A stretch of DNA of 64,000 nt, from the NCBI GenBank assembly GCA_021083345.1, contig JAJGRE010000001.1:682001-746000 (forward strand), in the 5' to 3' direction. Position numbers and translations under genes: made by a program. Position 1 is the first letter of the stretch; each line of letters starts with the position of its first letter. This DNA is from Calditrichales bacterium MX18-03 (GTDB taxonomy: Bacteria; Bacillota; Clostridia; Lutisporales; Lutisporaceae). The notes below the pieces were generated by a model. The model was not told the DNA's origin, made no database searches, and was given only the letters and a program-made list of their open reading frames with translations. Positions 24,721 to 33,617 of the stretch are shown here, piece by piece.

Positions 24721-27432
24721 TTATGCCCTTGCTTCAGCCCTTCTGGCTACGGCTTTATATAATTCGCCTGCAATGAGCGGGATAGCGGCCAATGATATAA
24801 TAGTGCCCCACTCCATCCATCCAAGTGAAACCGTCTTGAAAATAGGCTGCAGGAACGGTAAATAGATAACTGCCAGCATCAGGGCAAAGGAGGTCATGGA
24901 TGCCCATATCAGGGATCTGTTGCTGAAAACACCCAGCTTGAGGAGCGGAAGCCTCTCCGACCTACAGGAGAAGGCCATGATCAGCTCCACCACCGTAAGG
25001 GTTGTAAACGCCATGGTTCTGGCGTACAGCAAGTCACCACCATGGGTATTAAGAGACCATACAAATGCAATCAATACGGCAATAGTCTGTGCGATGCTCA
25101 GTGTCAGTATGCCGGTTATCAACTGCCTGTTCAATATAGGTTCCTTTGCATTTCTCGGCTTCATTTTCATGATGTCCGGTTCACCCTTTTCCGTTCCCAA
25201 TGCCAAAGCCGGGAAGCTGTCGGACACCAGATTGAGCCACAACAGCTGGATCGGGATCAGCGGCACAGGCATATTGAGAAGCAGTGAAATAAAGATGATA
25301 AAAATCTCCGCAATGTTGCAGGACAGCAAGAAATAGACGAATTTCCTGATATTGCTGTATATGATCCTGCCTTCTTCTACCGCCGCTACAATGGTTGCAA
25401 AATTATCATCCATCAGGATGATGTCAGCTGTACCCTTGGCAACGTCCGTACCCGTAATTCCCATAGAAACGCCGATATCGGATCGCTTCAGGGCCATGGC
25501 ATCATTGACGCCGTCGCCTGTCATGGCTGCGATATGTCCGTTTTGTCTCAGCGCTTCCACGATTCTGACCTTATGCTCGGGCGATACCCTGGCATAGACA
25601 CTGACCTGTTCCGCCTGTACCCTCAAATCTTCATCGGACAGCTTATCCAGATCCGCACCGGTCATAACGCCCGCACCTTCCGACATCAGGCCCAGATCCC
25701 TGGCAATTGCCACTGCTGTGTCCTTATGATCACCCGTTATCATCACCGGCTTGATTCCGGCTCCTTTGCACACCTTTATTGCATCAGACGCCTCTACTCT
25801 GGCCGGATCGATCATCCCCATCAGACCAATGAATACCAGTTCATTTTCAATACTGTCCGAATCGATACCGGCAGGAAGCTTATCATATTCCCTGTAAGTA
25901 AAGGCCAGTACCCGCAGCGCTTCGCCGGCAAATGCACTGTTGACGCCTGTGATTTCTTTCCGTATCTCGTCTGTCAACGGTTCTATGCGCCCATTCAGAT
26001 AAACCTTGCTGCAGCGGCTCAATATGATGTCCGGTGCACCTTTCGTAAAGGAGATGATCTTTCCGGGAAGGTAGTCCTTGTGGAAGGTCGTCATCATCTT
26101 TCTAGTAGAATCGAAGGGCAGCTCCGCAACCCTGTCATAGGCTTCGTTCATCGCAACCTTTTCCATCCCCGCCTTGGCGCCTGCAACCATCAGGGAACCC
26201 TCGGTGGGATCGCCTACGATACCCCAAATATTCTCCTCTTCACTCTTTTGCTCCAGCGTTGAGTCATTGCAGAGCACACCGCTGGCCAAAAGCAACTTCA
26301 GGTTGTTATCCTGCATGGGGTCTATCTTTGAATCCTGTACAGCAAATTCCCCGGCTGGATTGTAGCCCTGTCCGGAAACTCGGTAAGCAGTCCTTCCGGT
26401 ATAAGTCTTAACAACTGTCATTTCATTCTGAGTCAGCGTTCCGGTTTTATCGGAGCAGATCACTGTAACACAACCCAAGGTTTCCACCGCCAATAGCTTT
26501 CTGACGATGGCATTCCGCTGAACCATCCGCTTCATCCCCAATGCCAGCACAATGGTCACCACTGCCGGCAAACCCTCGGGAATAGCTGCAACAGCCAGGC
26601 TCACCGAAATGAGGAACATCTCGAGAAGATGTCCGTCACGCAGGAAGCCGATGGCAAATACCAGGGCACAAATCACCAGGCAGGCGATTCCCAGCCATTT
26701 TCCCAGCTCATTGAGTTTAAGCTGCAGCGGTGTAACCTCATCCTCAAAGGATTGAATGGCTTCCGCAATCTTTCCGATTTCTGTATTGGCTCCGGTATTG
26801 ATCACAATACCCTTTCCTCTTCCATAGGTAACGATGGTGCTCATATAGGCCATATTCACCCTATCGCCTATTGGCATATCCGACTCGAATACTTCTTCAG
26901 CATGCTTGTCAACCGGCACGGACTCACCGGTCAGGGAAGCTTCCTCTACTTTCAGGTTAATACTTTCAAAAAGCCTCAAGTCCGCTGGAATGCTGTCCCC
27001 TGCTTCTAAAAGCACGACATCCCCCGGTACCAGGTTTTTGGCGGGAATGATTTCGATATGCCCGTTCCTGTATACCCTGGCGTTGGGTGCCGACATTTTT
27101 TTCAAGGCTTCCAGCGCTTTCTCAGCCTTGCCTTCCTGCAACACCCCTAGAACTGCGTTGATTATGACGATGGCAATAATGACGATTGAGTCGGAGATTT
27201 CACCTACCAGACCGGAGACAATGCTGGCAACGATCAGGATGATGACCAGAAAATCCTTAAGCTGCTTGATGATCTTCTGCAGCATCGTCTCCTTTGCTTT
27301 TTCCTTCAGTTCATTGTGTCCGTATTTCTGGATGCGGCTTTCCGCTTCCTCTCCGGATAAACCCTTTTTCATATCAACGGACAGCTCATCTACCGTCTGC
27401 TTGACACTCTTGTTATACCAGTTCAGATTCAT
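24721..27432 (-). CDS. P2A-type cation-transporting ATPase, probable Mn2+/Ca2+ exporter
   Basis: From ATG 27432 (behind GGAGGG) the protein has 903 residues with the full P-type ATPase layout. It has an N-terminal cation-ATPase segment, the actuator TGES, the membrane motif PEGLPA in helix 4, the phosphorylation site DKTGT, the nucleotide-binding domain, TGDGVNDA and a six-helix C-terminal region. Sequence alone says SERCA/PMCA-like calcium pump. The yybP-ykoY (Mn2+) riboswitch just upstream argues that manganese efflux is a main job, as for other riboswitch-linked P2A ATPases. A longer start at 27447 lacks spacing to the ribosome site. Confidence 0.9.
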   Translation of the reverse strand: MNLNWYNKSVKQTVDELSVDMKKGLSGEEAESRIQKYGHNELKEKAKETMLQKIIKQLKDFLVIILIVASIVSGLVGEISDSIVIIAIVIINAVLGVLQEGKAEKALEALKKMSAPNARVYRNGHIEIIPAKNLVPGDVVLLEAGDSIPADLRLFESINLKVEEASLTGESVPVDKHAEEVFESDMPIGDRVNMAYMSTIVTYGRGKGIVINTGANTEIGKIAEAIQSFEDEVTPLQLKLNELGKWLGIACLVICALVFAIGFLRDGHLLEMFLISVSLAVAAIPEGLPAVVTIVLALGMKRMVQRNAIVRKLLAVETLGCVTVICSDKTGTLTQNEMTVVKTYTGRTAYRVSGQGYNPAGEFAVQDSKIDPMQDNNLKLLLASGVLCNDSTLEQKSEEENIWGIVGDPTEGSLMVAGAKAGMEKVAMNEAYDRVAELPFDSTRKMMTTFHKDYLPGKIISFTKGAPDIILSRCSKVYLNGRIEPLTDEIRKEITGVNSAFAGEALRVLAFTYREYDKLPAGIDSDSIENELVFIGLMGMIDPARVEASDAIKVCKGAGIKPVMITGDHKDTAVAIARDLGLMSEGAGVMTGADLDKLSDEDLRVQAEQVSVYARVSPEHKVRIVEALRQNGHIAAMTGDGVNDAMALKRSDIGVSMGITGTDVAKGTADIILMDDNFATIVAAVEEGRIIYSNIRKFVYFLLSCNIAEIFIIFISLLLNMPVPLIPIQLLWLNLVSDSFPALALGTEKGEPDIMKMKPRNAKEPILNRQLITGILTLSIAQTIAVLIAFVWSLNTHGGDLLYARTMAFTTLTVVELIMAFSCRSERLPLLKLGVFSNRSLIWASMTSFALMLAVIYLPFLQPIFKTVSLGWMEWGTIISLAAIPLIAGELYKAVARRAEARA

Positions 27433-27535
27433 CGAATCCCTCCTCATGCATATAATAACCGAAAAGCAACATAGGATGCATCATACATATTCTTTCCAAA
27501 GCTTCTTTATTACACACCTCCCGCGAGAATATAAA

Positions 27536-27668
27536 AAGACCTTTAATACAATGAAAATCATTGCACTAAAGGTCTTGCTCAGCTTGTTATAAGCCGCAAT
27601 AAAGCCAGGCCGTAAGGCTGTGATGTTGACTTTATCAACTCGTCGGAGCAGCTACTCCCCTTTAAAGG
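27536..27668 (-). ncRNA. yybP-ykoY manganese riboswitch with terminator
   Basis: On the minus strand the leader opens with CTTTAAAGGGGAGTAGC (27652-27668), has the TCAACAT segment near 27625-27635, and closes with GCAAGACCTTT (27568-27578). These are the conserved ends of the yybP-ykoY class, which senses Mn2+. A terminator hairpin (27536-27576) with T-run overlaps the 3' aptamer strand, so ligand binding should free the gene from termination. The controlled gene is the P-type ATPase about 100 bases downstream. Confidence 0.88.
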
Positions 27669-27684
27669 AATGCCATATATGCAA

Positions 27685-27713
27685 ATTATAGCTGCATTCG
27701 AATCAATTGTCAA
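27685..27713 (-). promoter_or_regulatory. Consensus promoter of the riboswitch-ATPase unit
   Basis: TTGACA (27708-27713) and TATAAT (27685-27690) on the minus strand, 17 bases apart, placing transcription start about 10 bases before the aptamer. It lies just after the oadG stop. Confidence 0.85.
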
Positions 27714-27741
27714 TACACGGCCTGCCAAAAGCCCCTATTTG

Positions 27742-27861
27742 CTACTTTCCCGGGAAAACTCTGACCAACAGCTTTATTACACCATAAAAAAGCACCAGCA
27801 CGAGAAATACACCTGTCAATCCATAAAGCATCAGCTGCCCTGCCATATTCAAATCACTCAT
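27742..27861 (-). CDS. OadG-like small subunit of a sodium-pumping decarboxylase
   Basis: A 39-residue protein, ATG 27861 behind GGGGGAAA and 15 bases after the oadB stop. It reads MSDLNMAGQLMLYGLTG, then a single membrane helix and a short basic tail, the minimal form of the gamma chain of Na+-translocating decarboxylases. The longer soluble tail of OadG proper is missing. Gene order beta-gamma supports the call. Confidence 0.65.
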   Translation of the reverse strand: MSDLNMAGQLMLYGLTGVFLVLVLFYGVIKLLVRVFPGK

Positions 27862-27876
27862 CTGATTTCCCCCTTC

Positions 27877-29142
27877 CTACATCAGCGACATCAGCCAGGG
27901 TACCAGCGCAAGCACCATACCGCCGGCCACGATGGAGCCCAATTGCCCTGCTACATTGGCACTCACTGCATCCATCAGGATAAAGTTATAGGGATCGGCT
28001 TCTTTAGCCATCTTCTGTACGATTCTGGAAGACATGGGAAACGCCGATATCCCTGCCGCTCCGATCATGGGATTGATTTTTTCCCTGACAAAAAGGTTCA
28101 GGAGCTTGGCAAACAGAACGCCGCCCGCGGTATCAAATACAAAGGCGATCAAGCCCATTGCCAGTATGAAAAGGGTCTCAACCTTGAGAAACTGCTCGTG
28201 ATACATGCTTCCGCCGATTGTTATCCCCAGCAAAAGCGTTACCAGGTTTGCCAACTCATTCTGGGCTGCCTTTGACAGCCGGTCCAGTACGCCGCATTCT
28301 CTGATCAGGTTGCCAAACATCAGGAGTCCCACCAAAGGAACACTGATGGGTGCTACAATACCAGCAATCACCGTAATGGCGATGGGGAACACGATCAATA
28401 CCGTTCTGGAGATTGTTTTATCTTTATACGCCATGCGGATCATTCTCTCTTTTTGAGTGGTCAGCGCTTTGATGACCGGGGGCTGGATAATAGGCACCAG
28501 TGCCATATAGGAATAAGCCGCTACAGAGATCGGCCCCAACAGATCCTTTGCAAACTTTGATGCGACAAAAATGGAGGTAGGACCGTCAGCTGCTCCGATG
28601 ATGCCGATTGAGGCCGCTTCCTTCAGATCGAAGCCAAGGAAGGGAAACGCTTTGGTTGCCAGCAGGGCCATGAAAACAGTGGCGAATATGCCGAACTGAG
28701 CAGCCGCACCGAAGAACAGCATCCTGGGGTTTCTCAAAAGCGGTGAAAAATCAATCATGGCACCTACTGCCACAAAAATCAGCACCGGGAAAATCTCCGT
28801 CAGGATCCCCGAATTAAAAAACAATTGCAGCACACCGGGCTCTACCTTCAGCATCTGCCCGTTTTCATAAATGTAGTGAAAATGTTCTACCAGGAATGCC
28901 TGAAGCTCCGGATATTTTTCAACGATTCCGGTGGCCAGGGCATCAACCTCAGGCTTGTACTGCCAGATGGACCTTAAGGGCAGGTTGACTAGAATAGCCC
29001 CAAAACCGATGGGGAGCAGCAGCATCGGCTCATAATCCTTTTTGACCGCCAGGTAAATCAGAATGCCGCCGATGACATACATGACAACGTATTGCCATTT
29101 GAAATCCATAAAACCTTCAAATAATTGCAGAAATTGATTCAT
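27877..29142 (-). CDS. Na+-translocating decarboxylase beta subunit
   Basis: The 421-residue protein has about ten membrane helices and matches OadB/GcdB/MmdB: an early IYLAVKKDYEPMLLLPIGFGAILVNLP, IDFSPLL and GAADGPTSIFVASKF containing the conserved Na+/H+-coupling Asp, and LVTLLLGITIGGSM. The subunit decarboxylates carboxybiotin and pumps Na+ outward. The carboxyltransferase (alpha) and biotin carrier subunits are not in this window, so the substrate (oxaloacetate, methylmalonyl-CoA or glutaconyl-CoA) cannot be assigned. The upstream neighbour is terC. Confidence 0.92.
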   Translation of the reverse strand: MNQFLQLFEGFMDFKWQYVVMYVIGGILIYLAVKKDYEPMLLLPIGFGAILVNLPLRSIWQYKPEVDALATGIVEKYPELQAFLVEHFHYIYENGQMLKVEPGVLQLFFNSGILTEIFPVLIFVAVGAMIDFSPLLRNPRMLFFGAAAQFGIFATVFMALLATKAFPFLGFDLKEAASIGIIGAADGPTSIFVASKFAKDLLGPISVAAYSYMALVPIIQPPVIKALTTQKERMIRMAYKDKTISRTVLIVFPIAITVIAGIVAPISVPLVGLLMFGNLIRECGVLDRLSKAAQNELANLVTLLLGITIGGSMYHEQFLKVETLFILAMGLIAFVFDTAGGVLFAKLLNLFVREKINPMIGAAGISAFPMSSRIVQKMAKEADPYNFILMDAVSANVAGQLGSIVAGGMVLALVPWLMSLM

Positions 29143-29183
29143 AAAAACCTCCTAAAAAGATGCCGGTCTGATTGAGTCAAGCA

Positions 29184-29882
29184 TTAAGCCTTGGCTTTCT
29201 CTGGCATTGTCCTGATCAGGTAATAGCCGTATGCCAGGGTCAAAGCCGAAATGGCAAAAGGAACAACAACGCTCACAATGTGCGGGATATGCGGGATAAT
29301 GAGCTTGTCTTCAAAAATCATGCCAAAAGCAGTGTGAGCCAGGATAGCACCGCCAACATAAATGACGATGGTATGCTTTTTCATCAGGTTTGCAACAAAT
29401 TGACTTCCATAAAAGATGATCGGTATATTCAAAAGCAAACCGAAGATGATCAGTTCAATGTGTCCATGGGCTGCTCCGCCGATGGCCAGGACATTGTCCA
29501 GGCTCATGCTGATATCCGCAATAATGATACTGCCGACAGCCGCCCAGAACTTATTCACCGTCTTTGCACCCTGCTTCTGCTCATCCAATTCCTCTTCCTC
29601 GTGCTGGGGCTTGATGAAATCCCAGGTGATCTTGACCAGCAGCAGACCCCCGATCAGCTTGACCGGCAGCCATTCAACCATCATGATATACGTGATGATT
29701 GACGCAAAAAATATCCTGAGGCCGATAGCCGCGATAACGCCGATCTTACTGGCTCGTTTTGCCATATCCTCCGGCAGATTCTTGGTGGCTAAAGCGATAA
29801 CACCGATATTATCGCCGGCCAGAACCAGATCCAATAACGTGATCTGTAGTGCTCCGATCATAAATCCCATAGCTGAGTCCAT
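29184..29882 (-). CDS. TerC-family membrane protein
   Basis: The 232-residue protein has about seven membrane helices and the TerC signatures: LDLVLAGDNIGVIALA near residue 17 and DISMSLDNVLAIGGAAHG near 110, each with acidic residues in the membrane. TerC/YceF/YkoY proteins are linked to manganese export and metal loading of secreted proteins. That fits the riboswitch-controlled ATPase downstream, and suggests the 24.7-29.9 kb block is partly a Mn2+ handling unit. Promoter at 29928-29956, GGAGG ribosome site. Confidence 0.88.
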   Translation of the reverse strand: MDSAMGFMIGALQITLLDLVLAGDNIGVIALATKNLPEDMAKRASKIGVIAAIGLRIFFASIITYIMMVEWLPVKLIGGLLLVKITWDFIKPQHEEEELDEQKQGAKTVNKFWAAVGSIIIADISMSLDNVLAIGGAAHGHIELIIFGLLLNIPIIFYGSQFVANLMKKHTIVIYVGGAILAHTAFGMIFEDKLIIPHIPHIVSVVVPFAISALTLAYGYYLIRTMPEKAKA

Positions 29883-29923
29883 AACAATTCCTCCTCCGAT
29901 TACAGCGAATATTACTACACTCT

Positions 29924-29956
29924 TTGCATTATAATCCCGGGGATGCTATAATTCAA
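29924..29956. promoter_or_regulatory. Mutually overlapping divergent promoters of lysR and terC
   Basis: Plus strand: TTGCAT (29924-29929), 17 bases, TATAAT (29947-29952). Minus strand: TTGAAT (29951-29956), 17 bases, TATAAT (29928-29933). Each -10 lies almost on top of the other's -35, with a CCCGGG centre, so only one polymerase can bind at a time. The LysR product is the obvious candidate to bias this switch. Confidence 0.7.
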
Positions 29957-30005
29957 ATATGTAATAATTATGATTTTCATATATAAAACTTATAGGAGAT
30001 TGGTT

Positions 30006-30920
30006 ATGGACCTTCATCATTTATGGCTTTTTCACAAGGTCGCTCAGAATCTCAGTTTCACTAAGACGGCTGAAGAGCTTTATATCAGTCAGCCGAATAT
30101 TTCGGTGCAGATTCGAAAGCTGGAAGAGACAATCGGACTCAAGCTCATCGAGAAATACGGCAAGACCATCTATCTCACCCAATATGGCCAGCTGGTTTAT
30201 TCGTATTCGCAGAGAATTTTCGCACTGGTAGGCGAGATGGAGGATGAGATCGATTTACTTAAAGGCAAAATGCACGGGAAATTGAATATTGGTGCCAGCA
30301 ATACGCCGGGCATCTACATCATTCCTTATCTCCTGGGCATATTCAAGAATCGGTATCCCGACGTTAAGAACAACCTGCATATAGGCAATACTTATGAAAT
30401 ACAGAGCATGATGACCGTCAACCAGGTTGATTTTGCCGTCATCGGAGGTGTATTGGATTTGCCGAAAGCCTTCAATGTGGAAAAGCTGGCAGATGACACC
30501 ATGGTTTTGGTTGCCAGTCCCGACCACCCCCTTTCCAATCTCAGCATTATCAGTGCCGACATGCTTGCCGGACAGCCGTTTATCACCCATGAACCTGCCT
30601 CCAACCTGTATAATGCAGTGGAGAACATTGTCACTAAAGAGCTGCATATTCCAATGACTGTATCCATGACGCTTGGAAGCGTGGATGCCATCAAGCATGC
30701 GGTCATAGCCAACCTGGGAATTTCCATGCTCCCGCTCAGTGCGGTGCGGCAGGATCTTCATTTGGGACTCCTTAAGACCATGAAGGTGGAAAATGTGAAA
30801 TGGAAATATGCCTATAACCTTGTTTATCCAAAGGATAAGGAATTGACGCTTCCTGCAAAAAAAATGATCCAGATCATACGGGATACCATATGCGACATCG
30901 TAGAAGAGCCTTTCACCTAA
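30006..30920 (+). CDS. LysR-family transcriptional regulator
   Basis: From ATG 30006 (behind AGGAGA) the protein has 304 residues. The N-terminal winged helix reads LWLFHKVAQNLSFTKTAEELYISQPNIS, followed by the linker helix and a periplasmic-binding-like effector domain (about 90-295; IGASNTPGIYIIPYLLG). The effector domain resembles the CysL/CysB side of the family. Its gene is divergent from terC with overlapping promoters, so terC and perhaps the oadBG genes are likely targets. The stop codon is in the terminator loop. Confidence 0.9.
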   Translation: MDLHHLWLFHKVAQNLSFTKTAEELYISQPNISVQIRKLEETIGLKLIEKYGKTIYLTQYGQLVYSYSQRIFALVGEMEDEIDLLKGKMHGKLNIGASNTPGIYIIPYLLGIFKNRYPDVKNNLHIGNTYEIQSMMTVNQVDFAVIGGVLDLPKAFNVEKLADDTMVLVASPDHPLSNLSIISADMLAGQPFITHEPASNLYNAVENIVTKELHIPMTVSMTLGSVDAIKHAVIANLGISMLPLSAVRQDLHLGLLKTMKVENVKWKYAYNLVYPKDKELTLPAKKMIQIIRDTICDIVEEPFT

Positions 30921-30935
30921 ATCGGTGAAAGGCTC
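30906..30935. terminator. Bidirectional terminator between lysR and prfC
   Basis: A perfect 12-bp stem (30906-30917, 30924-30935) with a six-base loop that carries the lysR stop codon. It sits nine bases from the prfC stop on the opposite strand. Confidence 0.8.
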
Positions 30936-30943
30936 CTTTCATG

Positions 30944-32542
30944 CTACCTGCTCAATATTTCAGTCAATTCCACACCATTATTTCTTTCAGTAACTGTTCG
31001 GATGGACCATTCATTTTGGAAGAGGAGTACCGGGTTTTCCTCCAGGTCCCTTGCTATGATGGTATCCGTCGTCAATTTGAAGGTCTTGGGGTTAAACTCG
31101 GATTTGATCCAACGGATATGCCGGAAGGGCAGATGGTCAATGACGGTATCGACACCGTACTCGTTCTTTAATCTGTAATCCAATACCTCCAGCTGCAGCA
31201 TCCCTACGACGCCGATGATGAATTCCTGTGCTATGGAATCCGCTTGCTGGAAGATCTGGATGGCACCCTCTTCCGAAAGCTGGGTGATCCCTTTAATAAA
31301 CTGCTTTCTTTTCATGGCGTTCTTGGTATAAACTCTGGCAAAATGCTCCGGCGCGAAGGTAGGAATTCCTTCAAAACGAAAAACCCTGTTACCCTCGCAC
31401 AGCGTATCTCCGATCTTGAAAATCCCCGGATCGAATACACCGATGATATCCCCAGCATAAGCTTCATCGACGATTTCCCTTTCCTGGGCCAGAAACTGCT
31501 GCGGCTGTGCCAGCCGGATCTGCTTTCCTGCCTGAACATGATTGACATTCATCCCTTTTGTAAACTTACCGGAGCATATCCTCAAGAAGGCAATGCGATC
31601 CCGGTGTGTCGGGTTCATATTGGCCTGGATCTTGAATATGAAGCCTGAAAAGCCTTCTTCTTCAGGCTCAACCTCTCCGTTGTCAGAGGACCTGGCCAAA
31701 GGCGGTGTCGTCATTTTCAGGAATTCTTCCAGGAATACCTGTACCCCAAAATTGGTCATGGCACTTCCGAAGAATATGGGCGTCAGCTCCCCCTTCAGCA
31801 CCTGCCTCTGGCTGAATTCATCACCAGCCGTATCCAACAGCAGGATATCTTCAACCAGCTTCTCATGGGCATCCGCTCCCAATAAGTCACGGAATACAGC
31901 ATCATCAACATCTTTTCTGGAAGATGCAACGGCACTTTGCCCATGGTTGCCGCCGTCAAAAAGCTCGATTTGCGATAGCTTCCTATTATATATCCCCATA
32001 AAGGTGTTCCCGATCCGGATGGGCCAGTTCATAGGATAAGACCGGATCCCCAATACCTGCTCGATTTCCTCGATCAGTTCAAAGGGGTCCTTTCCTGCTC
32101 TGTCCATCTTGTTGATAAAGGTAAAGATGGGAATCCCCCTCATTTTACAAACATGAAAAAGCTTCTTGGTCTGCTCCTCCACCCCTTTGGCGGAGTCGAT
32201 AATCATGACGGCGCTGTCAGCTGCCATCAGGGTCCTGTAGGTATCCTCACTGAAGTCCTGGTGGCCGGGGGTATCCAGAATATTGATGCAGTAACCTTCA
32301 TATTCAAACTGCATCACACTGGAGGTAACGGAAATACCTCTCTGCTTCTCGATCTCCATCCAGTCAGAAACAGCATGCTTCTGCGCTTTTCTGGCCTTAA
32401 CCGAACCTGCCAGCCGAATGGCGCCTCCATATAGGAGCAGCTTCTCGGTCAGTGTTGTTTTTCCGGCATCCGGGTGTGAAATGATGGCAAAGGTCCTTCT
32501 CCGCCTGATTTCATTCAAAATTTCTTCGTTGTGTATCGGCAT
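30944..32542 (-). CDS. prfC: Peptide chain release factor 3
   Basis: RF3 is a translational GTPase that recycles RF1/RF2 from the ribosome. The 532-residue protein has G1 SHPDAGKTTLTEK (about residues 19-31), switch II DTPGHQDFSE, G4 FINKMDRAG and domains II-III typical of RF3 rather than EF-G. The C-terminal RHIRWIKSEFNP is also typical. The start follows AAGAGGG. It lies about 100 bases after sdaAA. Confidence 0.94.
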   Translation of the reverse strand: MPIHNEEILNEIRRRRTFAIISHPDAGKTTLTEKLLLYGGAIRLAGSVKARKAQKHAVSDWMEIEKQRGISVTSSVMQFEYEGYCINILDTPGHQDFSEDTYRTLMAADSAVMIIDSAKGVEEQTKKLFHVCKMRGIPIFTFINKMDRAGKDPFELIEEIEQVLGIRSYPMNWPIRIGNTFMGIYNRKLSQIELFDGGNHGQSAVASSRKDVDDAVFRDLLGADAHEKLVEDILLLDTAGDEFSQRQVLKGELTPIFFGSAMTNFGVQVFLEEFLKMTTPPLARSSDNGEVEPEEEGFSGFIFKIQANMNPTHRDRIAFLRICSGKFTKGMNVNHVQAGKQIRLAQPQQFLAQEREIVDEAYAGDIIGVFDPGIFKIGDTLCEGNRVFRFEGIPTFAPEHFARVYTKNAMKRKQFIKGITQLSEEGAIQIFQQADSIAQEFIIGVVGMLQLEVLDYRLKNEYGVDTVIDHLPFRHIRWIKSEFNPKTFKLTTDTIIARDLEENPVLLFQNEWSIRTVTERNNGVELTEILSR

Positions 32543-32640
32543 TTTTATCCCTCTTATATTTTTATTCGTTGATATAGCCTATTTGATTTTACATGAGCAG
32601 CTGCATCGTGTCAATGAAAGAAACATTTTATTCCCGTGCT

Positions 32641-33525
32641 TCAGGACTTGCCGAAAATCCGCTCATGGATCTGCCTTCCGGTGGGCGTCCAGGCAAGACC
32701 GCCGGTGCCGGTCTCCCGCAGTTCGCAAGGCAGCGTTTTTCCTACCTTCAGCATGGCTTCCACTACTTCATCAAAGGGGATGATGCTCTTGATGCCTGCC
32801 AGCGCCAAATCTGCAGATATCATGGCATTAGCCGTTCCGATGGCATTACGCTTAATGCAGGGCGCTTCAACAAGGCCTGCAATGGGATCGCAAACCAAAC
32901 CCAGTATATTTTTGATTGCCATTGCCGCTGCATCCAAAGCTTGTTCCGGTGTTCCTCCCAGCATCTCGGTGATGGCTGCAGCCGCCATAGCCGCAGCAGC
33001 ACCGGTTTCCGCCTGGCAGCCGCCTTCAGCGCCTGCAACCGTGGCATTCCGGGTGATCAGATACCCGACGGCAGCTGCTGTAAACAAAGCGTTGACGATA
33101 TCCTCATCCTTTTTTTTGAAGCGCTGAGCCGTTGAAATAAGCGCACCGGGAAGTATTCCGCTTGATCCCGCTGTGGGCGCTGCTACGATCTGCCCCATGG
33201 CGGCATTTACCTCCAATACGGCCATAGCGCTTGCCACAGCCTTGTTCAGATCGGTTCCTGCCACTGTCATTTCCTTTTCATAGTATAACCTCAGCTTTTT
33301 GGCGTCTCCGCCGGTCAAACCGCTGACGGAACGGATATCCTCCGCAAGTCCTCTTTCCACCGCTTTTTTCATCACCGCCAGGTTTTCTTTCATTTCATTC
33401 AGGATATGATCCTTATTCCTCTGGGATATGTATACTTCCCTCACCAGCATCATTTCAAATATCCTGACATTGTTCTTGCTGCATAATCCCAAAAGCGCCG
33501 TTCCGCTGGTAAAATTTATGCTCAT
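32641..33525 (-). CDS. sdaAA: L-serine dehydratase, Fe-S dependent, alpha subunit
   Basis: Together with the beta subunit this enzyme deaminates L-serine to pyruvate and ammonia with an oxygen-sensitive [4Fe-4S] cluster. The 294-residue protein has the SGTALLGLCSKN motif near the N terminus, APTAGSSGILPGAL in the middle, and the cluster cysteines in GGCQAETG, LVCDPIAGLVEAPC. It lies 92 bases after sdaAB on the same strand; the gap holds a weak GGGGCAT/ATGCCCC inverted repeat (33578-33611). Confidence 0.95.
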   Translation of the reverse strand: MSINFTSGTALLGLCSKNNVRIFEMMLVREVYISQRNKDHILNEMKENLAVMKKAVERGLAEDIRSVSGLTGGDAKKLRLYYEKEMTVAGTDLNKAVASAMAVLEVNAAMGQIVAAPTAGSSGILPGALISTAQRFKKKDEDIVNALFTAAAVGYLITRNATVAGAEGGCQAETGAAAAMAAAAITEMLGGTPEQALDAAAMAIKNILGLVCDPIAGLVEAPCIKRNAIGTANAMISADLALAGIKSIIPFDEVVEAMLKVGKTLPCELRETGTGGLAWTPTGRQIHERIFGKS

Positions 33526-33617
33526 CCGTATCTTCCTCTTTCCATTATAAATAAGGCTTCATTTGAAACTCGCTAACGGGGCATTAGAAATTAATGTGGA
33601 ACAGATGCCCCTGCTCT

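Noticed and set aside
33578-33611. GGGGCAT/ATGCCCC inverted repeat between sdaAB and sdaAA
   Set aside because: The stem is seven pairs with a 20-base loop and no T-run, too weak to call a terminator inside an operon.
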